The translations under genes and the position numbers were made by a program. A stretch of DNA of 64,000 nt, taken from contig NZ_JAVRHP010000001.1 in NCBI RefSeq assembly GCF_031846505.1, forward strand, positions 62,001 to 126,000. The letters are read 5' to 3'. The notes under the pieces were generated by a model. That model did no database searches and was not told where the DNA came from. It saw nothing but the letters and a program-made list of their open reading frames with translations. The first letter of the stretch is position 1, and every line of letters starts with the position of its first letter. Shown one piece after another: positions 1 through 8,360 of this stretch. The DNA is from Autumnicola edwardsiae. Its GTDB lineage: Bacteria; Bacteroidota; Bacteroidia; Flavobacteriales; Flavobacteriaceae.

Positions 1-703
1 TTTTCAAAATATCTGTGGGATCAAATTCATAGGAAATAGCAACCGGAACGATTTTTAGTTTTGAAAAATATTCGCAAAGGCTCAAATCTTTCTTTCCCAT
101 AGCAATCATTTTCAAAACCCCCTGCTGTGTATGGTCACTGCCATCTTTTGTCCTGCCTTCCCGCTGTGCCATCCAAACCGAGCGTTTATCCTGAAATAGC
201 AGCTTTCTTATATATTCTGAAAGCTTCAGGGAACTTTTGAGCATTTCCCGGGGACCAAGCCCCCTAAGAACAAGAAAATTCCGGTTAAGCTTCGACAGCG
301 CCAGAAGAAAAGGTTTTTTCACCAGATTATCACCAATAGCAGAAGCCGTCATGACCAGGTTATGATCGTAAAGGGTATAATTAAGCAACGAAGTATCCAG
401 GATTATATCCCTGTGATTAGAGATAAAAAAATAAGATTGATCTTCCTCGAGACTATCAAAACCGCTGTAAGTAAGCCCTTCGGTGCTCTTTTCCAGAACC
501 ATATCTACCGAATGGTAAATGACCCTGGTCTGAAAATCCCGGATGGACCGGCACTGTATGACCAATTCCTCAATTTCAGAAAACTCCTTTTCCGGGAAAG
601 TGAACTGAAGCAAAGCCTTTACCATTGGATGCTTTACATATTGTCGCAAGGCCTCCTCCACTTCCTCATCTTTATAAAACCTTATATCTTCAAAATCTTG
701 CAC
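1..703 (-). CDS. Lysophospholipid acyltransferase family protein (PlsC-like), C-terminus cut off by the window edge
   Basis: A long open frame on the minus strand runs off the left edge; 234 codons are visible. The translated protein has the PlsC/LPLAT-type acyl-acceptor motif SNHRDIILD (His at about residue 97) and a later substrate-binding segment QREGRTKDG (about residues 181-188), so it probably transfers acyl chains to a lysophospholipid or a related amphiphile at the inner membrane. The first motif has five rather than the usual four residues between His and Asp, which I recall as a variant common in Bacteroidota members of the family. The start is taken as GTG at 703, because an in-frame TGA lies two codons upstream and the N-terminus (VQDFEDIRFY) looks complete; the next in-frame ATG is 26 codons in. 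The exact lipid substrate cannot be told. Confidence 0.82.
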   Translation of the reverse strand, partial: MQDFEDIRFYKDEEVEEALRQYVKHPMVKALLQFTFPEKEFSEIEELVIQCRSIRDFQTRVIYHSVDMVLEKSTEGLTYSGFDSLEEDQSYFFISNHRDIILDTSLLNYTLYDHNLVMTASAIGDNLVKKPFLLALSKLNRNFLVLRGLGPREMLKSSLKLSEYIRKLLFQDKRSVWMAQREGRTKDGSDHTQQGVLKMIAMGKKDLSLCEYFSKLKIVPVAISYEFDPTDILK

Positions 704-826
704 GAATTTTCATCTTAGCATGCCCTTTGGGCATTTTATTAAACCAAATGCCTTTACACGGCAATATAAGCAAACAATGTTAATGGCTTATAAAGGCAAA
801 TAAACAAAATATAAAACAGGAAAATA

Positions 827-1594
827 TTACCGCCCAAAAATTACTTTAGAATTAGCAGTGGTTATTTCCGCAACTTCTTTGTATTCAAGGTTATAAATTT
901 CAGCAATTTTTGTAGCAATTTTCGTAATAAAGACCGGTTCATTTCTTTTCCCGCGGAAGGGAGCCGGAGCAAGGTACGGAGCATCTGTTTCCAGCACAAT
1001 TTCCTGAAGGGGAATCTGATTTAAAAATTTATCGATCTTTCCGTTTTTAAAGGTCACCACACCTCCAATTCCCAGCTTCATATTATAAGACAGCGCCTTT
1101 TGCGCCTGCTCTAAACTTCCTGTAAAGCAATGGAAAATTCCGAAGAGATCTTCTCCTTTTTCACTCTCCAGAACCTCAAAAACCTCATCGAATGCATCCC
1201 GGCAGTGAATAACGATTGGCAACTTGTATTTTTTTGCCAACTGAATTTGCTTTTTGAAAGCCTCCTGCTGAATTTCCAAAGTACCTTTATCCCAGTGCAG
1301 ATCTATGCCAATTTCTCCTACCGCATAAAATTTTCTCCTTTTAAACTGCGCTTCAACATGAGCGAGTTCCTGCTTGAAATTTTCCTTTACATGCGTAGGA
1401 TGCAGCCCCATCATTAAAAAAATATTTTCAGGATAAGCTGCCTCAAGATCATACATCGCTCTGGTGTACTCAGAATCTATAGCCGGAATAAAAAATCTTT
1501 TAATACCTGAATCTATTGCTGCGGAAATTATCTTTTCCCTGTCCTCATCAAAAGCTTCGCTGTATAAATGTGTATGGGTGTCGGTTAAAATCAT
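827..1594 (-). CDS. tatD: TatD family metal-dependent DNase/hydrolase
   Basis: 255 aa, the usual length for TatD. The metal-binding residues of this TIM-barrel amidohydrolase-like family are all visible: DTHTH near the start (D5, H7, H9), GEIGID (E94), VIHCRD (H130), HCFTG (H155) and ETDAPYLAP (D204). Family members are Mg2+-dependent 3'-5' exonucleases or DNases linked to DNA repair and fragmentation; the physiological role of this one is inferred only from the family. It diverges from the small aspartic protease gene at 1646 across 51 bp that appears to hold both promoters. The ATG start gives the canonical N-terminus of the family. Confidence 0.93.
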   Translation of the reverse strand: MILTDTHTHLYSEAFDEDREKIISAAIDSGIKRFFIPAIDSEYTRAMYDLEAAYPENIFLMMGLHPTHVKENFKQELAHVEAQFKRRKFYAVGEIGIDLHWDKGTLEIQQEAFKKQIQLAKKYKLPIVIHCRDAFDEVFEVLESEKGEDLFGIFHCFTGSLEQAQKALSYNMKLGIGGVVTFKNGKIDKFLNQIPLQEIVLETDAPYLAPAPFRGKRNEPVFITKIATKIAEIYNLEYKEVAEITTANSKVIFGR

Positions 1595-1599
1595 AAATG

Positions 1600-1631
1600 C
1601 AAAAATAATTTATTTTGAAGACCTATCTTTG
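1600..1631. promoter_or_regulatory. Divergent promoter pair between tatD and the aspartic protease
   Basis: Two matches to the Bacteroidota -7 element TAnnTTTG lie back to back: TATTTTTG on the minus strand (1600-1607) facing tatD and TATCTTTG on the plus strand (1624-1631) facing the protease gene, whose ATG follows 15 bp later at 1646. I saw no clean -33 TTTG for either, so the assignment rests on the -7 boxes and their position. Confidence 0.45.
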
Positions 1632-1645
1632 CTAAAAAAGAAAGA

Positions 1646-2083
1646 ATGTCAACTTTAAAGAAATTGCTTGAAAAGAAAGGGTACCATCGTATAAAGTTCA
1701 AATACACCAAAACCAATCATATAGAAATAGTTGCTAAAATAAATAACATTGAAGGCAATTTTATTCTCGATACAGGAGCCTCAAGCACCTGCGTGGGAAT
1801 GGAAGCAGTAAAACATTTTAAATTAATTGCTGAAGATAGCGATGTAAAAGCGGCCGGAGCAGGAGCTACAAATATGCTCACGCAAATTGCCCAGAAAAAC
1901 AGGATAGAAATTAAGGGATGGAAAAAAAAGAAGGTGGACCTGGTGCTTTTTGATCTAAGACATGTTAACGAAGCTCTTTTAAATCATGACGCAGAAAAAG
2001 TACATGGTATTATAGGGGCAGATCTTTTGAAAAAGGGAAAAGCTGTTATAGACTACGGTAAAAAAGTTCTTTATCTCAAATAG
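1646..2083 (+). CDS. Small retropepsin-like aspartic protease (clan AA)
   Basis: 145 aa with one aspartic-protease half-site: hydrophobic beta strand followed by ILDTGASSTCV (catalytic D42 in D-T-G-A), and a later HGIIGADLL segment equivalent to the hydrophobic-hydrophobic-Gly flap-supporting motif of retropepsins. Such single-lobe proteins are expected to act as dimers. There is no signal peptide or membrane segment, so it is probably cytosolic. Proteins of this kind are widespread in Bacteroidota but their substrates are unknown to me. Followed directly by a rho-independent terminator, so it is probably transcribed alone. The ATG is preceded by an A-rich stretch (aagaaagaATG) typical of translation starts here. 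Confidence 0.8.
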   Translation: MSTLKKLLEKKGYHRIKFKYTKTNHIEIVAKINNIEGNFILDTGASSTCVGMEAVKHFKLIAEDSDVKAAGAGATNMLTQIAQKNRIEIKGWKKKKVDLVLFDLRHVNEALLNHDAEKVHGIIGADLLKKGKAVIDYGKKVLYLK

Positions 2084-2094
2084 ACGTTTCTTTG

Positions 2095-2118
2095 AAAAAG
2101 GGGGATTTTCCCCTTTTT
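2095..2118 (+). terminator. Rho-independent terminator after the aspartic protease gene
   Basis: Stem AAAAAGGGG / CCCCTTTTT around a short AT loop, 12 bp after the stop codon, ending in a T-run. Confidence 0.75.
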
Positions 2119-2295
2119 AGCGAAGCAATAAAAATCTTACCTTACATAATAATTAAGTTCAGATATAATTCTTGTATTATCAAAAGCAGAATTCTCACAT
2201 CGACTTTATTTACAATCTTATTGATTGCCATAGTCGCTGTGCTTTTTTTAAACTTAGTTAATTTATTCTTCTTATTTTAATACGGCCTTAACGCA

Positions 2296-2338
2296 ATAAA
2301 AAAAGAGGCCGCATTTTTTACAAATACGGCCTCTTTAC
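2296..2338 (-). terminator. Terminator after sucB (possibly bidirectional)
   Basis: Perfect 10-bp stem AAAGAGGCCG (2302-2311) / CGGCCTCTTT (2327-2336). On the minus strand it is followed by a run of Ts (complement of 2296-2304), 21 bp after the sucB stop. Confidence 0.85.
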
Positions 2339-2358
2339 CTTTCTGAACTTTTATAAAT

Positions 2359-3645
2359 CTATAGTTCCAAAGCCCGTTTTACATCATTATCCATTAACAA
2401 TTCCTCCGGGTTCTCCAATGCCTCTTTAACAGCAACGAGAAAACTTACAGATTCTTTCCCATCAATAATTCTGTGATCATAAGACAGAGCAACATACATA
2501 ATTGGACGTATTTCTACATGGCCATCTATAGCTACAGGGCGCTCCACGATATTGTGCATTCCCAATATTGCGCTTTGCGGAGGATTAATAATTGGAGTAG
2601 AAAGCATAGATCCAAAGACTCCACCATTGGTAATAGTAAAGGTGCCCCCGGTCATTTCATCTACAGTAATATTACCATCCCTGGCTTTTAATGCCAGCCT
2701 TTTCACTTCAGCCTCCACACCTCTAAAACTCAAGTTTTCGGCATTGCGCATTACAGGCACCATCAAACCTTTAGGTCCCGAAACCGCTATACTGATATCT
2801 TTATAATCATATTTTACCTGGAAATCTCCATCTATCATAGAATTCACATCAGGAAATAAATCCAGAGCACGTGTAACGGCAAGCGTGAAGAAAGACATAA
2901 ATCCTAAACTCACTCCGTGCTTATCTTTAAATTCTTCTTTATACTTTTTACGAAGCGCAAAAATCGGAGACATATCCACTTCATTAAAAGTAGTGAGCAT
3001 AGCTGTTTCCGTTTTAGCACTAACCAGTCTTTGCGCTACTTTTCGCCGTAACATAGACATCTTCTTGCGTGATTCACCCCTATTCCCAGTTCCCGGGGTT
3101 CCCATAGAAGCTTTAGCCTCTACAGCATCTTCTTTTGTTATTCTTCCGTCTCTGCCAGAACCTTTCACAGACTTCGAATCAATCCCCTTTTCGTCCAGGA
3201 TCTTTTTGGCCGCAGGAGAAGGGCTTCCGCTTGCATAACTATCCTGCTTTTGAGAAGGCGTACTGGATTTTGAAGGTTGTTCTGTTTTAGCCGCAGCCTT
3301 ATCAGAATCTGATTCCTGAGAATTTAATTCCTTTTCACTTCCGGAGCTGGCATCCTGGCTTTCTTCTTCCTGTTCTTTCGCTTCTTTTTCTTCCCCGCCA
3401 GGTTTTTCTGCTTCTGTATCAATTATACAAACAACTTCACCTACAGCAACAGCATCACCTTCTTCGGCTTTTAGAGTAATGATTCCGCTGGCTTCTGCAG
3501 GAAGCTCAAGAGTAGCTTTATCACTATCTACTTCAGCAATTGCCTGATCTTTTTCTACATAATCTCCGTCTTCCACTAACCATTGAGCTATTTCAACTTC
3601 GGTGATGGATTCCCCCGGAGAAGGAACTTTCATTTCTAAGGCCAT
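2359..3645 (-). CDS. sucB: Dihydrolipoyllysine-residue succinyltransferase, E2 of 2-oxoglutarate dehydrogenase
   Basis: 428 aa. Domain order is that of E2o: an N-terminal lipoyl domain (about residues 3-76) with the lipoylated lysine K43 in VDSDKATLE; an acidic Ser/Glu/Lys linker (about 78-138); a peripheral-subunit binding domain (about 141-175, SPAAKKILDEKG...GSGRDGRITKED); and a catalytic domain ending in SYDHRIIDG (H391, D395). It transfers the succinyl group from lipoyl to CoA in the TCA cycle. It lies 52 bp downstream of sucA on the same strand and ends at a strong terminator, so sucA-sucB form an operon; the E3 subunit is not in the window. The linker is longer and more charged than in E. 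coli, with no other anomaly. Confidence 0.96.
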   Translation of the reverse strand: MALEMKVPSPGESITEVEIAQWLVEDGDYVEKDQAIAEVDSDKATLELPAEASGIITLKAEEGDAVAVGEVVCIIDTEAEKPGGEEKEAKEQEEESQDASSGSEKELNSQESDSDKAAAKTEQPSKSSTPSQKQDSYASGSPSPAAKKILDEKGIDSKSVKGSGRDGRITKEDAVEAKASMGTPGTGNRGESRKKMSMLRRKVAQRLVSAKTETAMLTTFNEVDMSPIFALRKKYKEEFKDKHGVSLGFMSFFTLAVTRALDLFPDVNSMIDGDFQVKYDYKDISIAVSGPKGLMVPVMRNAENLSFRGVEAEVKRLALKARDGNITVDEMTGGTFTITNGGVFGSMLSTPIINPPQSAILGMHNIVERPVAIDGHVEIRPIMYVALSYDHRIIDGKESVSFLVAVKEALENPEELLMDNDVKRALEL

Positions 3646-3697
3646 GATCTTAATTTTTATTTTTGGTTTCTGCCGAAACAGAAAATTTTCTTATTTA

Positions 3698-6472
3698 TTA
3701 AATAGATTCTCCTAATGATTTATCAAAAACGCCGGCGATCACCCTTTCATGACGCTTTTTAAAGCGCACAGAACTTCCTGCTGCAGGTGATCCATAGAAT
3801 TTCCGGCTGCAAATCCTCATGTTCCTGGCTTCATCAAAATGCAGTAATAAATGTCCATAAGCCCCCATATTCCTTGGTTCTTCCTGAGCCCATACAAGAT
3901 CATCTGCATTACTGTATTTTTTGATCGTCTCCTTCATTTTTTGAACAGGTAACGGGAACAATTGCTCTACCCGCACCAGGGCAACATCGTCCCTCTCATT
4001 TTCTTCCCGATGCTCGAGAAGGTCATAATAAAATTTACCGGTACAGAATACCAGTGATTTTACCTTTTTCGCATCAGCATTATCTTCATCTATAAGAGGC
4101 TGAAAACTTCCGTTTGCAAATTCCTCTTTAGTGGAAATCACTTTTGGATGCCTAAGAAGGCTTTTGGGTGTAAAAACAATAAGAGGTTTTCTAAATCCAG
4201 CCTTCATCTGCCTTCTTAACAGGTGGAACATATTTGCCGGTGTGGTAATATCTGCCACGTACATATTATCTTTTGCACAAAGCTGAAGGAAACGCTCCAT
4301 TCTACCGGAAGAGTGTTCTGCACCCTGCCCTTCATATCCATGAGGCAGGAACATTACCAAACCATTCTGAAGCTTCCATTTATCCTCGGCTGCAGAAATG
4401 TACTGGTCAATCAAGATCTGTGCTCCATTTACAAAATCACCAAATTGTGCTTCCCAGATGGTAAGTGTTTGCGGACTTGCCATTGCATATCCATAATCAA
4501 AACCTACCACTCCATATTCAGATAACGGAGAGTTATAAATAAAAAATTCCCCTTCCCTTCCTTCAATATTGTTATGCAGGATTATTTCTTCCTCACTGTC
4601 TTCCACCTTTACAACCGCGTGACGGTGCGAGAAAGTCCCCCGCTCGCTATCCTGGCCGCTAATACGTATATGATAACCTTCAGTCATTAGGGCACCGTAA
4701 GCAAGATGCTCTGCCATAGACCAATCCAGTTTATTGGTTTCGAAGTACATCTTATGACGCAGTTTTACAAGCTTATCAATTTTACGAAGGAATTTTTTCC
4801 CTTCCGGTAATTTAGAAACTGCTTCTGCAACCTTGTCCAGTTTTCCCAATTCAAAGGTGGTATCCACCTCCTCCATCATCTTATCTTCCTGTGCATTTTC
4901 AAATCCTTCCCATTCGTCCTGCATGAATGGAGTTATTTTAGTCTTATCTTCTTTTCTTGAATCTTCCAGGTTCTCTTCCAGCTTAGCCTTGTACTCTTCT
5001 TCAAGTTTCTTTAAGAAACCATCATCTATCACACCTTCTTTCTTAAGTTTTTTCGCATAGAGATCTCTGGTATTCTCCTGTTTTGCTATGGCTTTATAAA
5101 GTTTTGGCTGGGTAAACCTTGGTTCATCCCCCTCGTTATGGCCGTACTTCCGATATCCTAAAAGATCAATAAACACATCCCTGTGGAATTTCATCCTGAA
5201 TTCCAGCGCAAATAATATAGCGTGAACAACAGCCTCGGCATCATCTGCGTTAACGTGTAAAACCGGAGATAAAGTCACTTTTGCAACATCTGTACAATAA
5301 GTAGAAGATCTGGCATCAAGATAATTGGTTGTAAAACCAATCTGGTTATTCACCACGATATGAATGGTCCCTCCATTCTCGTAGCCTTCCAACTGTGCCA
5401 TTTGCACAACTTCGTATACAACACCCTGCCCTGCTATTGCAGCATCACCATGTACCAGAATAGGTAAGACCTTAGAACTATCCCCATTGTAACGACGATC
5501 TTTTTTTGCCCTGGCAATACCTTCTACCACAGGTCCTACAGTTTCCAGGTGGGAAGGATTGGGTGCGATATTAATATTTATATCATTGCCATTATCTGTT
5601 GTACGGCATGAGGTCCACCCCAGGTGATATTTTACATCCCCATCAAAAATGTCCTGCTCATAATCTTTTCCATCAAATTCGCTAAAGATGTCCTTGGCAC
5701 TTTTTCCAAAGATATTTGTAAGCGTATTAAGACGTCCACGATGGGCCATCCCCATTACAAAGTCCTTAATTCCAAGCTCGGCTGCTTTTTCTATTAAAGC
5801 ATCCAGTGCCGGAATTAAACTCTCTCCTCCTTCGAGAGAAAAACGTTTTTGTCCTACATATTTTGTATGCAAAAAACTTTCGAAAGAGACAGCCTCATTT
5901 AACTTCCTGAGGATTTGTTTCTTTTGACCGGCATTGAACTGCGGGTGATTCTCGTTGACATTTAGTTTATTCTGGATCCATTGGATTTCCTCCGGTTTCC
6001 TAATAAACATATACTCAACCCCAATAGATTCACAATAAATCTTTTCAAGGTGTGCAATTATCTCCTTAAGTGTCTTAGGCCCAATACCCAAGACTTCACC
6101 TGCGCTAAAGGTGATATTCATATCTTCCTTAGAAAGACCGAAATTTTCAATATCTAAAGTTGGGCGGTACTTCCTTCTTTCCCTTACCGGGTTTGTTTTC
6201 GTAAACAAATGTCCTCTCGTCCTGTACCCGTCAATTAACCGAATTACCTGAAATTCCTTTACTACATGCTCCGGTATCTCTCCTTCTTCAAAATTTGCAG
6301 GAGCAGATTCCAGAACCTCTCCGGAAACACCATCCTGTTGCATCCCAAAATCAAAACCCTGAAAAAAAGCCCTCCAACTGGGCTCTACTCTATCAGGATA
6401 TTGTAAATACTGGTCATAAAGTTCTGCGAAATATGCGGTATGCGCGGCATTTAGAAATGAAAATCTATCCAT
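3698..6472 (-). CDS. sucA: 2-oxoglutarate dehydrogenase E1 component
   Basis: 924 aa, near the usual 920-950. The N-terminus (FLNAAHTAYFAELYDQYL...PSWRAFFQGF) is the short E2-binding segment of E1o. Thiamine-diphosphate enzyme signatures are visible: MGMAHRGRLN, a GDAAIAGQGVVYE segment, NNQIGFTTN, and GYRKYGHNEGDEPRFTQP. The C-terminal transketolase-like part contains LPHGYEGQGAEHSSGR. It catalyses decarboxylation of 2-oxoglutarate and reductive succinylation of SucB. It is the first gene of the sucA-sucB operon. A -7 like TATTTTTG (minus strand, 6508-6515) lies 36 bp upstream of the ATG. Confidence 0.96.
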   Translation of the reverse strand: MDRFSFLNAAHTAYFAELYDQYLQYPDRVEPSWRAFFQGFDFGMQQDGVSGEVLESAPANFEEGEIPEHVVKEFQVIRLIDGYRTRGHLFTKTNPVRERRKYRPTLDIENFGLSKEDMNITFSAGEVLGIGPKTLKEIIAHLEKIYCESIGVEYMFIRKPEEIQWIQNKLNVNENHPQFNAGQKKQILRKLNEAVSFESFLHTKYVGQKRFSLEGGESLIPALDALIEKAAELGIKDFVMGMAHRGRLNTLTNIFGKSAKDIFSEFDGKDYEQDIFDGDVKYHLGWTSCRTTDNGNDININIAPNPSHLETVGPVVEGIARAKKDRRYNGDSSKVLPILVHGDAAIAGQGVVYEVVQMAQLEGYENGGTIHIVVNNQIGFTTNYLDARSSTYCTDVAKVTLSPVLHVNADDAEAVVHAILFALEFRMKFHRDVFIDLLGYRKYGHNEGDEPRFTQPKLYKAIAKQENTRDLYAKKLKKEGVIDDGFLKKLEEEYKAKLEENLEDSRKEDKTKITPFMQDEWEGFENAQEDKMMEEVDTTFELGKLDKVAEAVSKLPEGKKFLRKIDKLVKLRHKMYFETNKLDWSMAEHLAYGALMTEGYHIRISGQDSERGTFSHRHAVVKVEDSEEEIILHNNIEGREGEFFIYNSPLSEYGVVGFDYGYAMASPQTLTIWEAQFGDFVNGAQILIDQYISAAEDKWKLQNGLVMFLPHGYEGQGAEHSSGRMERFLQLCAKDNMYVADITTPANMFHLLRRQMKAGFRKPLIVFTPKSLLRHPKVISTKEEFANGSFQPLIDEDNADAKKVKSLVFCTGKFYYDLLEHREENERDDVALVRVEQLFPLPVQKMKETIKKYSNADDLVWAQEEPRNMGAYGHLLLHFDEARNMRICSRKFYGSPAAGSSVRFKKRHERVIAGVFDKSLGESI

Positions 6473-6507
6473 AATTTGAAACCAATGTTTCTTTTTAAGT
6501 GTAACAA

Positions 6508-6515
6508 CAAAAATA
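6508..6515 (-). promoter_or_regulatory. Probable -7 promoter element of sucAB
   Basis: TATTTTTG on the minus strand fits TAnnTTTG and sits 36 bp before the sucA ATG within a 173-bp AT-rich gap that holds nothing else I recognise. No convincing -33 element was seen. Confidence 0.4.
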
Positions 6516-6645
6516 CAATTTTTAAAAAAAACACCTTAGCGTATCCTATTTTTTTATCCTACGTATTCCAATAATTTAACATAGAGACCGCCAAACCCCT
6601 ATAAAAAAAGTTGTAATTACAATATTTAAATCAAGAAAAGTAAGA

Positions 6646-7620
6646 TCACACCTGTCTTTCCATTAAAGACTCACCAAATTTTCTTAAAGGCTCTTTTTTT
6701 TCTTCGGAAATATTTATCTCTTCAAGAATAGTGAATGCCTGTTGTGTGTATTTTTCAATTTCCTGCCTCGTCTGTTCAGCAGCACCGCTTGACTGAAAAA
6801 TATTTTTTACCGCCTCTATTTTTTCCGAATTTTCTCCGGGATTGATGGAGTAGAGATGCACCAACTGTTGCGCTTCACTTCTACCTGAAGATTCCAAAGC
6901 CTTTAAATAGAGGAAGGTTTTCTTATTTTCTATAATATCTCCTCCAGGTTGTTTGCCAAAGGTTTCAGGATCCCCAAAGGCATCAAGGTAATCATCCTGC
7001 AATTGAAAAGCAATCCCAAGATAGCGCCCGTACTGGTAAATAGCCTCTTTACATTCCGGACTCTCTTCAGCAACTATGGCACCCATCTGCAAAGAAGCTC
7101 CTATAAGGACAGCCGTTTTGTATTCTATCATTTTAATGTACTCTTCTATACTTACATCCTCCCTGGTTTCAAAATCGATATCGTATTGCTGACCTTCACA
7201 AACCTGGGTCGCTGTTTTTGAAAAAAGTTGCGCAAGCTCCTTAAAGATGTTACCCTCGTAAGTTTCAAAAAGTTGATATGCATTTATGAGCATGGCATCA
7301 CCAGAAAGTATACCGGTGTTAATCCCCCATTTTTCATGCACCGTTAATTTTCCCCGCCTAATGGGCGCATCATCCATTATATCGTCATGAACCAAAGAAA
7401 AATTATGAAAAATTTCAATAGCAAGAGCTGCATCCAGTGCTTTACGGTAATCTGTATTAAAAATCTCTGTCGCCATGAGAAGGAGAACCGGCCTGAGACG
7501 CTTGCCTCCCTGGGAAAGAATATACACCATAGGTTCGTATAAATTCCTTGGCTCCCTCACTTTAATTTGGGACTCGAGATATTCTGAAAATACCTCCCGG
7601 TATTGAGCAATAGATAGCAT
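6646..7620 (-). CDS. Polyprenyl synthetase (trans-isoprenyl diphosphate synthase)
   Basis: 324 aa. Both aspartate-rich motifs are present: the first HDDIMDDAPIRRG (D79, D80, D83) and the second QLQDDYLDAFGD (D209, D210, D213), with GGKRLRP near residue 39 for the isopentenyl diphosphate site. It condenses IPP with an allylic diphosphate to make a trans-polyprenyl chain for quinones or membrane carriers. Chain length (farnesyl, geranylgeranyl or longer) cannot be settled by eye; the residues just before the first motif are Ser75-Leu76-Val77-His78. It is a single-gene unit diverging from the TetR efflux operon. Confidence 0.9.
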   Translation of the reverse strand: MLSIAQYREVFSEYLESQIKVREPRNLYEPMVYILSQGGKRLRPVLLLMATEIFNTDYRKALDAALAIEIFHNFSLVHDDIMDDAPIRRGKLTVHEKWGINTGILSGDAMLINAYQLFETYEGNIFKELAQLFSKTATQVCEGQQYDIDFETREDVSIEEYIKMIEYKTAVLIGASLQMGAIVAEESPECKEAIYQYGRYLGIAFQLQDDYLDAFGDPETFGKQPGGDIIENKKTFLYLKALESSGRSEAQQLVHLYSINPGENSEKIEAVKNIFQSSGAAEQTRQEIEKYTQQAFTILEEINISEEKKEPLRKFGESLMERQV

Positions 7621-7662
7621 AAAATTTAATTTTCAGCTAAAATACCATAATTGAAGATAAAT

Positions 7663-7670
7663 CAAATTTA
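7663..7670 (-). promoter_or_regulatory. -7 element of the polyprenyl synthetase promoter
   Basis: TAAATTTG on the minus strand fits TAnnTTTG and lies 42 bp before the ATG at 7620. It is separated from the oppositely facing efflux-operon promoter by about 40 bp. Confidence 0.45.
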
Positions 7671-7708
7671 GCACCAATGTTAAATAAAAGTAAACCACGG
7701 AAACTTAA

Positions 7709-7740
7709 TTTGTTTTTAAAGTTTCCCGGTGTTACTTTTG
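7709..7740 (+). promoter_or_regulatory. Bacteroidota-type promoter of the TetR/RND efflux operon
   Basis: A full match to the Bacteroidota consensus: TTTG (7709-7712), 20-bp spacer, TACTTTTG (7733-7740). The expected transcription start falls about 7 bp later, giving a very short leader before the TTG start codon at 7761. This is the clearest promoter in the window and marks the start of the four-gene operon. Confidence 0.75.
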
Positions 7741-7760
7741 CGCCCGAAAATACTTAGGCT

Positions 7761-8360
7761 TTGAGAGAGAAGATTTTAAGAACGGCGGCAGATATGTTTC
7801 TGAATTATGGCTTTAAAAGTGTTACTATGGATGATATTGCTGAAAAAATTGGCATCTCCAAAAAAACCATTTATGCCAATTTCACCACGAAAAATAAACT
7901 TATTCATGCCACCAGCAACTATATTTTTGATAAGATTTATGGTGGTATAGAGAAAATAAGAGATAAGGAACAGAATCCCATAGTAGAGAATTTCGAGATC
8001 AAACGATTTGTTATGTCCCATCTAAAAGATGAAAAAACAACACCACATTATCAGCTTCAAAAGTATTATCCAAACATTTTTAATTCTTTGAAGAACCGTC
8101 AATTTGAATTGTTACAAGATTGTGTGGTCTCTAACCTGAACCGCGGAATGGAAACCGGGTATTATCGCAAAGATCTGCCACTGGCATTTATAAGCAGAAT
8201 TCATTTTATAGGCATGATGGGGATTAAAGACAAAGAACTATTCCCCGTGAAAGAATATAGCCAAACCCAACTCATGGAATACTTTCTTGAATATCATCTA
8301 CGCGCTATTTGCACCAATAAAGGTTTGAAAACTCTTGAAGAAATAATTAAAAATGAATAA
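7761..8360 (+). CDS. TetR/AcrR family transcriptional regulator of the adjacent efflux operon
   Basis: 199 aa. The N-terminal helix-turn-helix is typical of TetR: AADMFLNYGFKSVTMDDIA followed by EKIGISKKTIYANFTTKNKL (about residues 8-50). The C-terminal part is a variable ligand-binding domain. The start is TTG at 7761; it fits because the family N-terminus (MREKILRTAADMF) begins exactly there and the promoter's expected start site lies just upstream. It overlaps the TolC-like gene by 8 bp, so it is translationally coupled to the pump it presumably represses, an arrangement common in Bacteroidota RND operons. The inducing ligand is unknown. Confidence 0.9.
   Translation: MREKILRTAADMFLNYGFKSVTMDDIAEKIGISKKTIYANFTTKNKLIHATSNYIFDKIYGGIEKIRDKEQNPIVENFEIKRFVMSHLKDEKTTPHYQLQKYYPNIFNSLKNRQFELLQDCVVSNLNRGMETGYYRKDLPLAFISRIHFIGMMGIKDKELFPVKEYSQTQLMEYFLEYHLRAICTNKGLKTLEEIIKNE

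Noticed and set aside
362..718. 118-residue open frame on the plus strand
   Set aside because: It is antisense to the acyltransferase whose motifs are clear on the minus strand.
2092..2280. 62-residue open frame with a hydrophobic end
   Set aside because: It begins inside the terminator hairpin of the aspartic protease gene, has no believable start context and shows no conserved pattern; likely chance in AT-rich DNA.
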